A stretch of DNA of 64,000 bases from Labia minor (GCA_963082975.1 OY720350.1:39177851-39241850), one strand, 5' to 3'; positions 12,591 through 24,906 are shown, numbered from the stretch's first letter. Translations and numbers: made by a program. The notes: a model not told the origin generated them from the letters alone.

Positions 12591-12626
12591 TTTATTATCT
12601 CGTAAGATCACGAAATTTTGATATTT
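12591..12626 (+). repeat. Short 5' fragment of repeat family A
   Basis: The stretch ATTATCTCGTAAGATCACGA followed by AATTTTGATATTT matches the first bases of family A (TACTATCTCG, GATCACGAAAATTTT) with an internal deletion. Nothing further of the element is present. Confidence 0.4.
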
Positions 12627-13639
12627 TTTGGAAGAAATTTATAATAAATAAAAATAAATAACAAATTATCAGACAATATAAGAATATACTATTGATCTTT
12701 TTAAATATTAATTATTAAATTAAAAATTAAATAATTTAATTTTCAACTTAAAAAAAAAATAACTTGTCAAGACCTCTCCATGAGAACGCCAGATTATATA
12801 TAAAATCTCGCCTGTACTGTCTATTTGGTTGCATAAATCAAAGGCGATATTATTTTTATCAAACCTGAGAGTTTCATATTAAATTTATTGTATATTTTTG
12901 TTATAATTCAGAATCATTTTTTTTTATATTATTAACTTTATATTTTCATTGATAATGAATTAATAACCTCCCCAAATAATGCCATTTTTACGATTTGAAA
13001 CTTACAATTTGTTAACTGAATTTGATCTTCTTAAATACATATCAATTTATAAAAATTAAACATTATATTTAATTAAAATATCTAAAATATGCGTTTGTAA
13101 ATTTATCAATTGTCAATTAATAAATTATTTTATTTCATATTGAAATTTTTTATAGGAATTTTATCTTTATAAGTTTACATAAGTATATGTGTAATATAAT
13201 TATAATTATATTTATGAATTAAATTTAGAAATTTATTTTTTAATTACTAACTTAATATAATTCTATTACTTTTTGAAGTTTCATTTTGTTATTTTCTTGG
13301 TATCATGCATATTATCTATTTCTAGTATCTTCATCTTTACCTATTCATTTACTTTTATTCCCATTGGTCGCCCCCTCTTCACATTTTGAGTGCTATCTCT
13401 TTATTTAATCAGGTTATCATCCCATTTTCAATTTTCAATTAAAATTGATTAATATTTTAAAAAAAAAACTTGAATAGAATGTATAACTAATGTTCGTTAA
13501 AAAAACCTTTATCTTATTAATTTCTTTTTTTTTTTTTGAATTAAGTAATAATATTGCATAAGAAAAGGTAACAAAAGTTGCAAATTCAATTATGATATCA
13601 AAAGAGTTTTGTCTTTAGACCTGAAGTAAAATAGAATGG

Positions 13640-14220
13640 GTTATTAAAAAAGACAGAGAGCGAAATTATTCCAAGTTTCTATTCTTTTTCTCCATCCCTC
13701 ACCACCACACCTTCCGTCCCTTTTTCTCTCTTCTCTTCCGCTTTTCCTCCTTCTTATACTTAAATCAGCTCTTTTTCAATAAAAAAACAGGTACAATTTC
13801 TCTAGTGTTAATTAATCTAGCCGTTTTGGAACTCAAATTTCAATTCACTGCCCTATACTTGGGTTAATTATTCTGACTCTCTAATCTATAGATGACTAAA
13901 AAGCCCTCCTCAGTATGCCTAATGGTGGGGGGACGAGTATGCATAATTGCATGACATTTGAAGAGGGTGTATTCCACGCGTTCGCCTGGCATTTCACCTG
14001 AAGGTAAATGCCATTAACAGGGATCGAGGAAGTAGAGTTAAGAGAGAGTGGGTTCTAGTATGGGGGAGGGGGGTGGGGGTTAAAAAACACATTCAATAGA
14101 TAAAGATGGATGGATAGTCGCCTTGGTTCTCTTTATCCCGCTCGGCGTCTATCGATTAGAGTGGTTTCGTTGGTCGCTATGGAAACATAAAACGTTACTC
14201 GACACTTATAAAGGGCTAAG
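13640..14220. promoter_or_regulatory. GC-richer non-coding island in the giant intron, possible enhancer
   Basis: This block stands out from the AT-rich intron. It contains a long pyrimidine tract (13690-13760), a palindromic POU-like stretch TATGCATAATTGCATGA, an E-box CACCTG and an RFX-type X-box. No open frame with protein character and no repeat-family member was recognised. Being inside an intron of a muscle/heart-type gene family makes a cis-regulatory role conceivable, but this is inference from composition and motifs only. Confidence 0.35.
14173..14186 (+). promoter_or_regulatory. Candidate RFX X-box
   Basis: The 14-mer GTCGCTATGGAAAC fits the X-box pattern of RFX factors, two half sites GTYRCY and RGNRAC separated by two bases. 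It sits inside the GC-richer intronic island. A single match to a degenerate motif can arise by chance. Confidence 0.35.
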
Positions 14221-14340
14221 TTAAAAATTAATTAAGATTACAATTAATCCTCTTTTTAGGAGGAGTTGCATATTTCTAATAAAAGTTTAAAAATCTTTTA
14301 CTCAATCAACTGTTGCAAAAGTATGAGTCTGCCACTTTTT

Positions 14341-14951
14341 TACTATCTCGCCAGAGATAAGTAGTATTGCGATCACGAAAATTTTCGATGTTGAGATTTT
14401 GATGTTTTTATACGTTTTGAAGGTTCCTGAATCATTTTCACTAAGGTTGAGAAAAATGTCTGTGTGTGTTTGTGTATGTATGTAACCAAGATTACGCAAA
14501 AACGGTTTGAGCTAGAATGATGAAATTTGGTACATGGGCATTATTCAAAATTCATAATTTTCTATCAACTTTTGAGAAATGTAGCTCAACCGGAAGAGGG
14601 TCATTACCTACAACGTTTTGATTTTTTTTCCTCTAAAGTGCCCGTAAAAATAAAGATATATGTTTGATAATTTTTCACATGATTAAAAATTGTATAAAAC
14701 TGCTATATATAGAATTACAGCTTGATTAAATCGCTGAAAGTACCAGAATTAAATTTTTAACACTGCAAATCTCATGCCCCAACACTTGACGTGCTTCCAT
14801 CAACAAATAGCCAAATATGCGCTGGTTTAATAAATATTATTTATTCATTTTAATTTATAATTTATAATTAATTAAATTTAATTTAAATATAATATATTAT
14901 GTTATTTAATCCAATTCAAATTTGCGAGATAGTCGAGTGGAGACACTCCAA
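14341..14951 (+). mobile_element. Repeat family A, copy A3
   Basis: It begins TACTATCTCGCCAGAGATAA, after TTTTT, and ends GAGTGGAGACACTCCA. It keeps the short (TG)n tract, the AACGGTTTGAGCT box with ATGATGAAATTTGGTACATG, and the 3' subterminal repeat and hairpin. It is the same orientation as A1. Confidence 0.87.
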
Positions 14952-15835
14952 CTAATTTGTATTTCCAATCGCAGATAAAATAGTAATATAGGTACTGTAA
15001 TTTTAATTAATTACTAGAAAAAAATAATAATATGAATTATATATAATTCTAAGAATTCTAATTATAACAATATTTGGTATTAAATGTATACTACTTGAAG
15101 ATTACTATAGGATAGAGCAGAATAGAGAGAATATTTAATTTCAGTTGCGCAATTGTCTGGTTGCATTTTTGTATCATATGGAATGCTGAGCAGATAACTA
15201 AATTCAATGAAACAAACAATGGGGCTAACAATAAAACTAACAATGAAATAATCCATACATACAAATTTAATTAATTTAATTTACATAATATTTATGTATT
15301 TTATTTGAAAACCACTCAGTAATCAATCAATTCAATAATTTGGATATTTAAATTGTTCTGTTCTTCCTTTAATAGTTTATTATTGAAAATAAATGTTGTA
15401 TTGTTAAATTTTACCCTTTGTACAAAAGCGAACAAAAAAATTTTGGTTGTTTTTGTGTGGTAGCATTTTCTTTTATGATCTTTAAATTTCTTTTCGACTT
15501 TATGAAAATATTCAAACAACAATCTAAAATTTAAAAATACATCTATAAAGAGAGAGGCCTTGTTAAAAGAAAATCATTCAGTATTTATTTGCCCGAAAGG
15601 GACTTTATTTTAATTATTTACACTAACTTTTTTATCTTCGTGTAGGGTATTTTTTTAATCTTTATTTTATACTCTTTTTAAGAGAGAGAGGGTTTTGTGA
15701 TATAAGCCAATTTCAGCCATGGTAGACATTTTTATTTTAATAATGATTTATTTGTTATTTATTAAATCATTAAATCAATTTTTATATTTTTCAACTTGTT
15801 AAGACTTGAACCGTTGACTTCAGCTTCTGATTTCT

Positions 15836-16357
15836 AGATTTTGATGTTTTTATACGTTTTGAAGGTTCCTGAATCATTTTCACAAAGGTTGAAAAAAATA
15901 TCAGTGTGTGTGTGTGTGTGTGTGTGTAAGTGTGTATGTATACGCCAAAACGGTTTATAATTTAATTTGGTTCATAATTCGTAATTTTTAGAATTTTTAG
16001 AAATGAAGCTCATCCGGAAGAGGATCATTACCTACCACGTTTTCTTTTTTTTCTAAAGTGACCGTAAAAATAAAGATATATGTTTGATAGTTTTTCACAT
16101 GATTAAAAATTGTATCAAACTGTTATATATAGAATTTCAGCTTGATTGAATCGCTAAAAGTACCGGAATTAATTTTTTATCACTGCAAATCACGCGCCGA
16201 AGTGGTGCCATCAACAAAGAGCCAAACATGCGCTGGTTTAATAAATATTATTTATTAATTTTAATTTATAATTTAATTAATTAAATTTAATTTAAATATA
16301 ATATATGTTATTTAATCCAATTCAAATTTGCGAGATGGCCGAGTGGAGACACTCCAG
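15836..16357 (+). mobile_element. Repeat family A, copy A4, 5'-truncated
   Basis: The copy begins inside the element at AGATTTTGATGTTTTTATAC, so the 5' subterminal repeat is missing. It has a (TG)n tract at 15903-15928, a partly deleted central box, and an intact 3' end GCGAGATGGCCGAGTGGAGA with hairpin and CTCCAG. The 3' repeat carries two changes (ATGGCC for ATAGTC). Confidence 0.83.
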
Positions 16358-17189
16358 CTTTTTTTTTATTATGTAAACTGTTTATGTCAATATAATTTTA
16401 ATTGATAAACGTGCAATTATTCAACCAAACCTATGATTAGAAAAGATTAAGAATGTAAATAAGGGATTTATAGACAAATAATTTCCAAATATAGATATTT
16501 GACAAATTCACAAAAAAAAAAAATTTTTAATACCATAATTTACCTTATTATAAATTAATTTCTACGAAAGATATATATTTATATAAATTCATAATTATAT
16601 AATGAAAGTTTAGTAGATTTTAACATTCAAAGTACGTCGAAAGAACTCTCGTGAAATTAAACTAAAAACATATTAAATAAACAAATAACTAAATATATAC
16701 AAGTATAATTTAAAACAAAAATTTAAAAACTTTGAAGAAGGAAGATAATACTAAAATGACAAATTTAAAGCAATTAGCATTTTATTTCGTAGAGTAAATC
16801 AGTATAAATAATCAAAAATGATTTTATTTCATACATTGTTTATTTTAATAATTAATTTTAATATTTGATTCTCCTCGATTGCTAAATTTCTAATTAATGA
16901 AACAATTGTTGATCCCTTTAATTTAATTCTTGGCAAATCACAAAATTTGACTAGGATGAAATATGGTAACAAATTGGTAAACAATTTGTATTTTCACTAA
17001 AAAGATAAATACTCAAATTAATACAAGAGACAGCCCATGAGAGGTTGACAGGGGCTATAAACAAAAGACTATTGTGAACTATATTTGAGAAATGTCAATT
17101 CCATTCGATTGAATAATTTTCACCTGATAATTGATCCTCCATTCATTTCAATTTTTAATTAATTTATCCCGAATGAAGTGTTCTGAATT

Positions 17190-17260
17190 TCATTATTATT
17201 ATTATTATTATTATTATTACAATATATATATATATATATGTTGGTTTATATTTTCGGGAA

Positions 17261-17291
<31 letters not shown>
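17190..17291. repeat. Microsatellites (TTA)n and (TA)n
   Basis: Two (TTA)n arrays, 17190-17218 and 17263-17291, flank a (TA)n run near 17221-17238. The second array is the outer edge of the foldback element at 17775-18000, whose other edge is a matching (TAA)n array. Confidence 0.8.
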
Positions 17292-17293
<2 letters not shown>

Positions 17294-17299
17294 CTAATC

Positions 17300-17763
17300 C
17301 AGAGGTTCTTAAACTTATATACTCCGCGAACCCCCACTTGAAAAATTTTTTTTTGACGGACCCCATCCCAACTTTAGGTACTTTACGTCATTTTATTAGT
17401 TAATTTCTGGCTTACGATCTCATAAGAACAAGGATATATGATGATATTTCTAACAGTGATTGGTGAATAAAGATTTTTTTGCATATTTTAGAACACATTT
17501 TATTAGAAATTATAATATTGAAGAAAGAAAATTCAGCTAAATATGAAGATGGGAACGGTAGCAATAGTTTTCTTGCACATTTCGTTGAATTTGGGTATTT
17601 AATCTCTGTTTCCTCAAAAAGCCATGCCATCGCTCCTTTTATATTAAATAAAGTTTTAAAAGACTCATCATTTTCTCGTGCACCTGTACGATGGCTTTGC
17701 AGACCCCCAGTAAAGGCTTCGCGGACCCCCAGGGGTCCGCGGACCACTATTTAAGAACCTCTG
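17300..17763. mobile_element. hAT MITE with 8-bp target duplication (ATCTAATC)
   Basis: The ends are CAGAGGTTCTTAAAC and its inverted match TTAAGAACCTCTG, followed inward by inverted CGCGGACCCCC-type blocks. The 8-bp ATCTAATC occurs directly on both sides (17292-17299 and 17764-17771), as hAT insertion produces. The interior has no recognisable transposase. It is inserted in the left arm of a foldback element. Confidence 0.9.
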
Positions 17764-17771
17764 ATCTAATC

Positions 17772-18000
17772 TATCCGGTGAGATTATTTTCTCGACGTTT
17801 CGGCACCCATTTTAGTGCCATTTTTAAGAGGTTATTTAAGCGGGAATATTTTTGGGATTCTGGGTCTTAGTATAAAATATTCTCGCTTAAATAACCTCTT
17901 GAAAATGGTGCCAAAATGGGTGCCGAAATGTCGAGAAAATAATCTCACAAAAATACGTGATTATATCCCGGATAAATCTGATAATAATAATAATAATATA
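17772..18000. mobile_element. Foldback element with arms of about 85 bp
   Basis: The arm GAGATTATTTTCTCGACGTT, TCGGCACCCATTTT, AGAGGTTATTTAAGCG, GGAATATTTT (17780-17860) recurs inverted from about 17876 to 17955, with a loop of only about 20 bp (GGGATTCTGGGTCTTAGTAT). The similarity continues outward to a TATCCGG block and to trinucleotide arrays on both sides. The left arm is interrupted by the hAT MITE at 17300-17763. Confidence 0.85.
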
Positions 18001-18879
18001 TATATATATATATATATATACACTTTAGTGGATATAGTCATTTACAAATAATAAGTTTAAATTAGAGAAACTAGAACAGTAAAAGAGAAATAAATATACT
18101 CTTAAATATAAAATAAAAGTATTTAATATATAAAAATTTCTGATAAACTAAACATGTCGAAATCAAACTTTGAAAGTTATTTATAGTATTATTTCTCATG
18201 AAAAATTCGCTTTTCATTTAAATAAGAAAAAAAAGAATCAATTTATGATACAAAAGTTTGAATGTGCTGAAAAGTTTTCATCTATCATCTGGAAACAACT
18301 GGAAAATTTTCAAACTTTAACTTGTTTTTTTCGAGTAGTCTCTTATCAATGTGTATCATTCATTGACAGGCGTCAAGAGTTTATAAAATTAAAATATTTT
18401 AAATCTTTTTTAAGATTCAATCTACTAAAATCCTATTATTATTTAATTATTGTTAATTCTTTTTTTATAAATGTCTAGAAGTCATATCATATATATGCTT
18501 CATTTAAGCGGAATGATAAAATAAATTAATAAAAAAACTTTTTATTATACACACATTTTAATTGAAATTGCCCTAAAAAATAGAAAATAAAATATTAATT
18601 AAACCTTGAATATTATCCTTTACATATGCCCAACAAAAAAGCGTGTGCACATATGAACATAAGTAAAGAATTAATATTATTACATATGGCATTGATTAAG
18701 CAAGTGGCTTATTAAGCCGTGTACTGAGTTCTTTTGGAATCACAGAACTACCCAAGCATTGTATAAAAAATGTCTAGAAAATGTAAAATATAAAAAAATT
18801 TTTAAATATAAATAAAAATATAACAATGAATTAACATCAATCATTTAAAAAATTAATTCATTTGAAAAATTCAAAATAT

Positions 18880-19012
18880 TTCTTTTTGATTATTGCAGTG
18901 TCATTGACTTTCAATATACGTTTCAAATTTGAGCGAAATTGCTCAACTAGAAGTGGGTTAAAAACCAATTACAAATATTTAACATTACAGACAGACAGAC
19001 AAGAAAGTGAAG
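18880..19012 (-). repeat. Possible diverged SINE-like repeat with (GTCT)n
   Basis: Read on the minus strand, the order is TTAACTTCACTTTCTTGTCT, a short GTCT array, and a segment AGTTGAGCAATTTCGCTCAA followed by ATTTGAAACGTA. The layout (microsatellite, then a box on query-like sequence) recalls families A, B and F, but overall similarity is low. Confidence 0.3.
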
Positions 19013-20399
19013 TTAATAAAAAGCGTATAATTAAGTTTTTGTTTTTTTGAATTTTTTTTTTTTAATATTTTGTTGTTAAATTATAAAAGCAGTAGATTGT
19101 CCAGGTTGCTACTACTACTTCCCTACTATATATTAAGGTCACCTACAATTTTTGTATATATAATTGTTTATATATACGTAACTGGCTCAATACTATATTA
19201 TATACATATAACATACATGTAAAACATTTTGTTTTATTCATATACCCCTATTGAACTTTTAAACTTTCATGGTGGGGAGTAGTGGATTCAAAATAATTTT
19301 ATAATTAATAAAAACAAATTAATATTATTCTTACGTTGTAATTGGATGAATAATATTTTTTCATTGCAAAATCACTAATTTACTTTACAGTCACCCCATA
19401 TTGTGGGAAAGATAGGCAATTTAAAGAATTTAATACTATATCAAAGTTATAAGTATAAAAAAGTTGAATACCTCTTACTTAAGGCATAAAGTTTCCGCTT
19501 GGTCCTTTAAAGTCCCCTTGGCACTATATAATCATATTAGGTCTGTTAAGATTTTGATTCAGTGACCCAAAGCCATTTAACCAATTAAGAGAGCTAAAAT
19601 GTTATCATAACACATTTTATTTATTATTATGGAAAGAGTTTAAAAAAATCCATTTATAAAACATTTTTTAATAATAAAATATAAAAAAAAATATTCATCC
19701 AAGAGATATCTTGTTCAATAATTATTTTTTAATAAATTTTATTTTTTTATTTTTTAATATATGAATTAAATGAAAATCCTGAAACATTTTTATAATTAAA
19801 AATAATAAAGAAAAACAATCCATTTTATGAAAATTCATATAAAAATGAATTATTATAATATTGAAAATAATAATAAATTATGTTATTATTAAATAAGTAT
19901 ATATTTTACTGTAATTGCAATTAAACTCTATAGAAATAATTATATTTTATTATTCAAGACTATCACAAAAGCAAGCAGTATTTTTCTTTACTTGCAAATG
20001 AATATAATTCAAAATTAGAATTAAAAAATTTCCACTCTCTTTTTCTCTCAATTACCTCAACTAATTAAACTAATTTAAATTAAATTTTAGATTTAGTTTT
20101 TATTCATTTTTTTTTTACTCATTCACTATTCATTTAGTTATTCTATATTGGACCATAATTATGTAAACATGAAAGCGTTAACTTTTCCAGGGTACTGATT
20201 AAATAAAACTTATTATAATCAGAGCTGGATCCAATAAGTGCGGGGCCCGTTTTGGACTTTGTTTTACGGCGCCCTCTAATAAGAATATACGAATTTACAT
20301 ATTTTTAAGTTTTTCTTCTGTAAATTCTTTTAAAATAATTTGAAAATCCAATTTCCTTCTTTCAATCGATATAATTGCTAAATTGTTTAATCTATCCTG

Positions 20400-22553
20400 A
20401 TTCATTGTCGATCTCAGATAATTTTTTATTAATTTTAGCCTCGAAAATTATCTTTTTCCAGAAACAACACTCTCTGGAATTGTCAAATATATTCAGAGAG
20501 CAATAAATAAGTTTGGAAAGGTCGTTGCTCTATCATTTTCCGATAAAAATTTGTACATTTCAAATGGATTTTCAAAAACTTCTGATGTAAGGATATATTT
20601 TAAAGCTTCCATTTCTTCAACTAACATTTTTCCATCTATATCAGCTTCATTCACACTATTAGTGCATCATTTTCTGGAAACCTAGAATCTGTTACTGTTA
20701 GAGCACTTTCTAATTTGGCTGCATGATTTTGAAGTACTTCTTTTTCCATTTTTGAAATTTTCCCAGAAACCCAAATAAGTCATTATGACTTTTCAATTGT
20801 TCAAAACGATCTTTTAGTTATTCTGCAGCTTTATCTAAAATTAAATAAAAAAAATATATTTTGTATTCGTTTATCGAATCTAATATAGGTTCATCATCGC
20901 CTTCATAATTGAAATGCTTCTTTCTTTTCCGAAGTCTTTTATTTTGAAATTCCGTAGATATTTCCAAATCTTCATCAAGAGTTTTGGCTTGAACTAAAAC
21001 TTGTTCGAATCCAGTGTTTCTGTACTCGTTCAACTATTTTAAAAGTTTTTTAAATGAGGAAAGTGCAATGGATAAATCTACAGATTTACTTTGAAGTTCC
21101 TTGCTTACATAATTGACTTGGAAAACACTAAATCGTACCAACTAGTGATACTATAAATTTATAATTTTTCATTGCACTTCCAAGAGATTCTGCCTCGCTA
21201 TTAATTTGTAGAACTTCAGAATTTTTGCCCAATTCAATCGGGATATTCGTAAATAACGACACCACATCTAAAGAAATTAATATATAATTTTCTGGATTTC
21301 CTGTACAAATACTAATGAATTAATAACATTATGCTCAAATGTTTTTACATAATCACACAAATTATTATGCACAAAAGTAGCTAATGAAGAGGATGGACTG
21401 TTTACGCAAAATACAACTGTTTTCTTTGTGCAATTTATTTATTAAATCTTTTGCCTTATCTTGATAAATTTTTTTTTGTTTTTATTTGTCCCATTTGAGT
21501 ATAATTGTTTTGTTTTTTTTGTTTACCTTTTTACCGACCGACGATAGTAAGGGAGGTATTGTTTTCACACCAAATTTCACATGTGGAGATTTTTACATAT
21601 CTCCACGAATCATGCATTTTCTTAACAGAAAAAAGTATTTTTAGCATGATGTCTGTCCGTCTGTCCGTCTGTCCGTCCGTATAGATGTGTACAGCCTGAA
21701 CGGCTCAACCGATTTTGATGAAATTTGGTATATTTACTTTATGCATCAGTGGAATGAATTGATCAACTTTTGGTGCAAATCCGGAAACCGGAAGTGGTAG
21801 TATTAGCGTTCGACGATAGGAAGGGAAGGGTTATTTTCTCACCAAATTTCACATGAGGAGATTTTTTTATATATCACCACGAATCATGCACTTTGTATTG
21901 GTTTTACCCTCGAGAAAAATCATATTTATTAGTTTTTTCTTGATTTAAAATTATATGACGTCATCCTGCCATTCATGACGTCACAGCCTGGTCTTGCATA
22001 TATATTATAAATAAAATAAAATTAAAAATGTTTATATTTATTATTTATGTATCCATATCTGTTTTTTATTACATTAATAGATATATTAAAATTATTTGAA
22101 ATTGTTTCTGTAGCTGGAAATTAATTTATTTCAAACCGTCGGTCGGTTCGGACCTGGCCACAGGTCAACTTATTACACATTAATTTAAATTAATGTTTTT
22201 AGTGTTGTTTTGTGCATTAAAAGATATGTTATTTACATATAAGGAATTATATTAATAAGGTAGGCTATATTTTTTTTTTTTTGTGTAATTCTCAGCCTTG
22301 ATGAAGTTTTGAATAAAAAACGAAACTTTGGTGAATTGATAAATTTGTTTTATTTGGTGTCCTAAACCAAAGAAATTTCAGAGTTAATCTCCATTATTTT
22401 TAAAAAGTCCATGTCGAGTTTTTCGAATATAATAATATTTTTAATTATGTCTTCAAAAACAATTTGCTTTAAATTTTTTTTGTTAATTGTGGTAGTGATG
22501 CGGAGCTCCTTCAAGTGCGGGGCCCGATTGGGCCCAATTGCTCCAATCGCCAT
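20400..22553 (-). pseudogene. hAT transposase remnant of the ZMYM1-like type
   Basis: From high to low coordinates the minus strand reads an N-terminal segment MAIGAIGPNRAPHLKE (22362-22553), then after the nested B1 insertion FCVNSPSSSLATFVHNN and FQVNYVSKELQSKSVDLSI, then an open stretch YRNTGFEQVLVQAKTLDEDL (20818-21033), and RFEQLKSHNDLFGFLGK near 20750-20815. Order and motifs are those of hAT transposases annotated in animals as zinc finger MYM-type 1-like proteins. Stops and frameshifts occur throughout, so it is inactive. Its C-terminal dimerisation domain is unrecognisable or lost. Confidence 0.8.
21531..22172 (+). mobile_element. Repeat family B, copy B1 (Helentron/DINE-1-like), full length
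   Basis: The 5' subterminal repeat ACCGACCGACG follows a T-run. Next come a (GTCC/GTCT)n microsatellite at 21652-21682, the box AACGGCTCAACCGATTTTGA then TGAAATTTGGTATA, and two TGACGTCA sites (21956-21963 and 21976-21983). Near the 3' end the subterminal repeat is inverted (CGTCGGTCGGT) and is followed by the perfect hairpin GACCTG-GCCA-CAGGTC and AACTTATT. No coding capacity. It is inserted into the hAT transposase remnant. Confidence 0.87.
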
Positions 22554-22903
22554 AAATCCGGTGATTACAATGTAACATTATTGAAACTATATAATTAATA
22601 AGTAGACAAAATTGTAAACTCAATTGTAATGTATGATTTAACAATTTTAAAAAATGACAAATTTTCAGGCAGTTTCCTCACTTGAATCATTAATCGGTAC
22701 AGATTAGATGAACATTCCCAAAATATAAAGTAAAAATCTTTCATTATTTAATTAAGCCCTTTTCGAATAAAATATTTTTATTTTTACTAAATTCTTTTAT
22801 AATAGGAATTATCATTAATAAGTATGTGCATTTTATAATACATATATATATATATATATATAAAAGAAAAAATTTAATTTAAATTTTCAAAAGTTCAAAC
22901 GCA

Positions 22904-22925
22904 GCATTAGCTCAGTGGTAAACCG
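22904..22925 (+). repeat. tRNA 5'-half-like fragment
   Basis: GCATTAGCTCAGTGGTAAAC resembles the first 20 or so bases of a tRNA, including a pol III A-box (TAGCTCAGTGG). No anticodon arm or T arm follows, so it is not a tRNA gene; it may be the head of a truncated tRNA-derived SINE. Confidence 0.45.
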
Positions 22926-23051
22926 TTCTTTACCCTTTCCTTTTCCTGAAGTCATTAATCCTCTCATCATCTCCTTGCCTTTTGTAAATAAATCTTGCTT
23001 TTAATTATGGTAATAATATTTTCCTGTCTGTTATGTATATAAAAAAAATGA

Positions 23052-23654
23052 GCTGGAGTGTCTCCACTAGACTATCTCGCAATTTGAATAGGATTAAATA
23101 ACATAATATATTATATTTAAATTAAATTTAATTAATTATAAATTATAAATAATAAATATTAAACCAGCGCATATTTGGCTTTTTGTTGATGCCACCATGT
23201 CACGTGTTGGCGCGTGAGATTTGCTGTGTGAAAAAATTAATTCTGGTAATTTCAGCGATTCAATCAAGCTGAAATTCTATATATAGCAGTTTTATACAAT
23301 TATTAATCATGTGAAAAATTATCAAACATATATCTTTATTTTTACGGTCACTTTAAAAGAAAAAAATCAAAACGTAAGTGATGACCCTCTTCCGGTTGAG
23401 CTACATTTCTCAAAAGTTGATAGAAAAATATGAATTTTGAATAATGTCCATGTACCAAATTTCATCATTCTAGCTCAAACCGTTTTTGTGTAATCTTGTC
23501 TACATACATACACACACACACACACACATACACACACAGACATTTTTCTCAACCTTAATGAAAATGATTCAGGAACCTTCAAAACGTATAAAAAGATCAA
23601 AATCTCAACATCGAAAATTTTCGTGATCGCAATACTATCTCTTACAAGATAGTA
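23052..23654 (-). mobile_element. Repeat family A, copy A5
   Basis: Opposite orientation to A1, from GCTGGAGTGTCTCCACTAGA to CAAGATAGTA. The internal (CA)n array is at 23511-23540. The box reads, in this orientation, GTACCAAATTTCATCATTCT and AGCTCAAACCG. One base in the terminal hairpin region differs (CTAGAC for CTCGAC). Confidence 0.87.
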
Positions 23655-23799
23655 ATAAAAAAATTCTTAAAATTTCTCTTTTAATTAGAAACGAATAAGT
23701 ATTTTATAAATAGTTTATTTATAAATTTTATTGGTTTTTGAGATATATTCGCATTTAATAATAAATTATTTATTCTTAAATCCAATTGAACATGGCCTG

Positions 23800-24130
23800 G
23801 TTCGATTATATGTATCTCTGTGGCTCTACGAAACTCGAAAGTTCTTGACCCCAGCAACCCCATTTCTCCTTATTCTGAGCCACTCGCATCCAACTCCTAT
23901 TTTACCCCACTTCTCTTAAGTACCTTCCTACATTTTCTGTTCACCGCGTCCATTGTCTTCCAATCGGTCGGTTTCCCAATCGGTTTCCCCACAAATAAAT
24001 TTTTCATCAATCTTTCCTCAACCATTTTTGCCACATGTTCTGCCCATCGTAACCTTCTCGATTTTATATGTGGAGATGCAATTCCTCGTTATACAGTCTC
24101 CGCGGAGACCTCATCTTTCTTTAGCCCATA
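23800..24130 (-). pseudogene. LINE C-terminal tail with 3' end
   Basis: The minus strand carries KNLFVGKPIGKPTDWK-like sequence, then a damaged linker, and near the 3' end GLLGSRTFEFRRATEI. The 3' boundary, ACTTTCGAGTTTCGTAGAGC then CACAGAGATA, is shared with the copies near 54.4 and 55.1 kb, where it is followed by GATA repeats. This fits a 5'-truncated non-LTR element. Confidence 0.6.
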
Positions 24131-24467
24131 AATGCTGCAAAAAATCCTATTTTCAAATAGTCTAATCTATTATCGTCTCCAAAGATCATGGACCAGCGTG
24201 GTAATATCAACCAGGACTATAACCAATAAAGGTTATCTTCGTCTGGTCAGGCTTTTTTTATTATTCATAATGAAAATACATATTATATAAAGAATGAAGT
24301 AAATAAAAATATAACAGAATTATATTATGTATTTAAAGCTGTGAATAATACATTGTATTAATAATGTTTTTTCCTCAGGTGGGTATCTAGTATAATCCCG
24401 ATGTGTTTAGGGATTTATCTTTGTATTTCTGTATTCTTATATATTTCTGACTAATAAACACGTTTAA

Positions 24468-24828
24468 AATAAGTTGACCTATGGCCAGGTCCGAACCGAC
24501 CGACGGTTTGAAGTAAATTAATTTCCAGCTACAGAAACAATTTCAAATAATTTTAATATATCTATTAATGTAATAAAAAACAGATATGGATACATAAATA
24601 ATAAATATAAACATTTTTAATTTTATTTTATTTTTTAATATATATGTAAGACCAGGCTCTGACGTCATGAATGGCTGGATGACGTCATATAATTTTAAAT
24701 TAAGAAAAAACAAATAAAGATGATTTTTCTCGAGGATAAAACCAATACAAATGAGAGAGATTCGTGGTAATATATAAAAAATCTCCTCATGTGAAATTTG
24801 GTGTGAAAATAACCCTTCGCTTCCTATT
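24468..24828 (-). mobile_element. Repeat family B, copy B2, 5'-truncated
   Basis: Starting from the 3' terminus it has AATAAGTTGACC, the terminal hairpin with one mismatch (GACCTATGGCCAGGTC), the subterminal repeat ACCGACCGACG, and TGACGTCA at 24660-24667 and 24680-24687. It stops near the AACCCTTC block, losing the microsatellite and the 5' end. Confidence 0.85.
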
Positions 24829-24847
24829 TATACATATTTATAAATAA

Positions 24848-24906
24848 CTTCGGCGCTCTTCTCACCTAGACGGGGTCTCCGCCCCCTCTACCCCCGAAGT
24901 AATACA
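24848..24906. repeat. GC-rich block with terminal inverted ACTTCGG
   Basis: A 59-bp, strongly GC-rich patch in an AT-rich setting. It starts ACTTCGGCGCTC and ends CCCCCGAAGT, which could pair. It contains GACGGGGTCTCCGCCCCCTC. It is directly beyond the truncated end of B2. I cannot assign it. Confidence 0.4.

Larger units (their letters stand above)
20220..22563 (-). mobile_element. Degenerate autonomous-type hAT element
   Basis: The left end is CAGAGCTGGATCC with AAGTGCGGGGCCCG; the right end in reverse complement reads CACCGGATTTATGG and later CGGGCCCCGCACTTG, together the usual hAT pair CAGAGCCGGATTTA. The flanks ATTATAAT and ATTACAAT (20212-20219, 22564-22571) are 8-bp duplications differing at one base. 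A broken transposase lies on the minus strand. Family B copy B1 is nested at 21531-22172. Confidence 0.82.

Noticed and set aside
17412-17754. Overlapping frames of 91-111 codons on both strands
   Set aside because: They lie entirely within the hAT MITE at 17300-17763 and show no transposase motifs.
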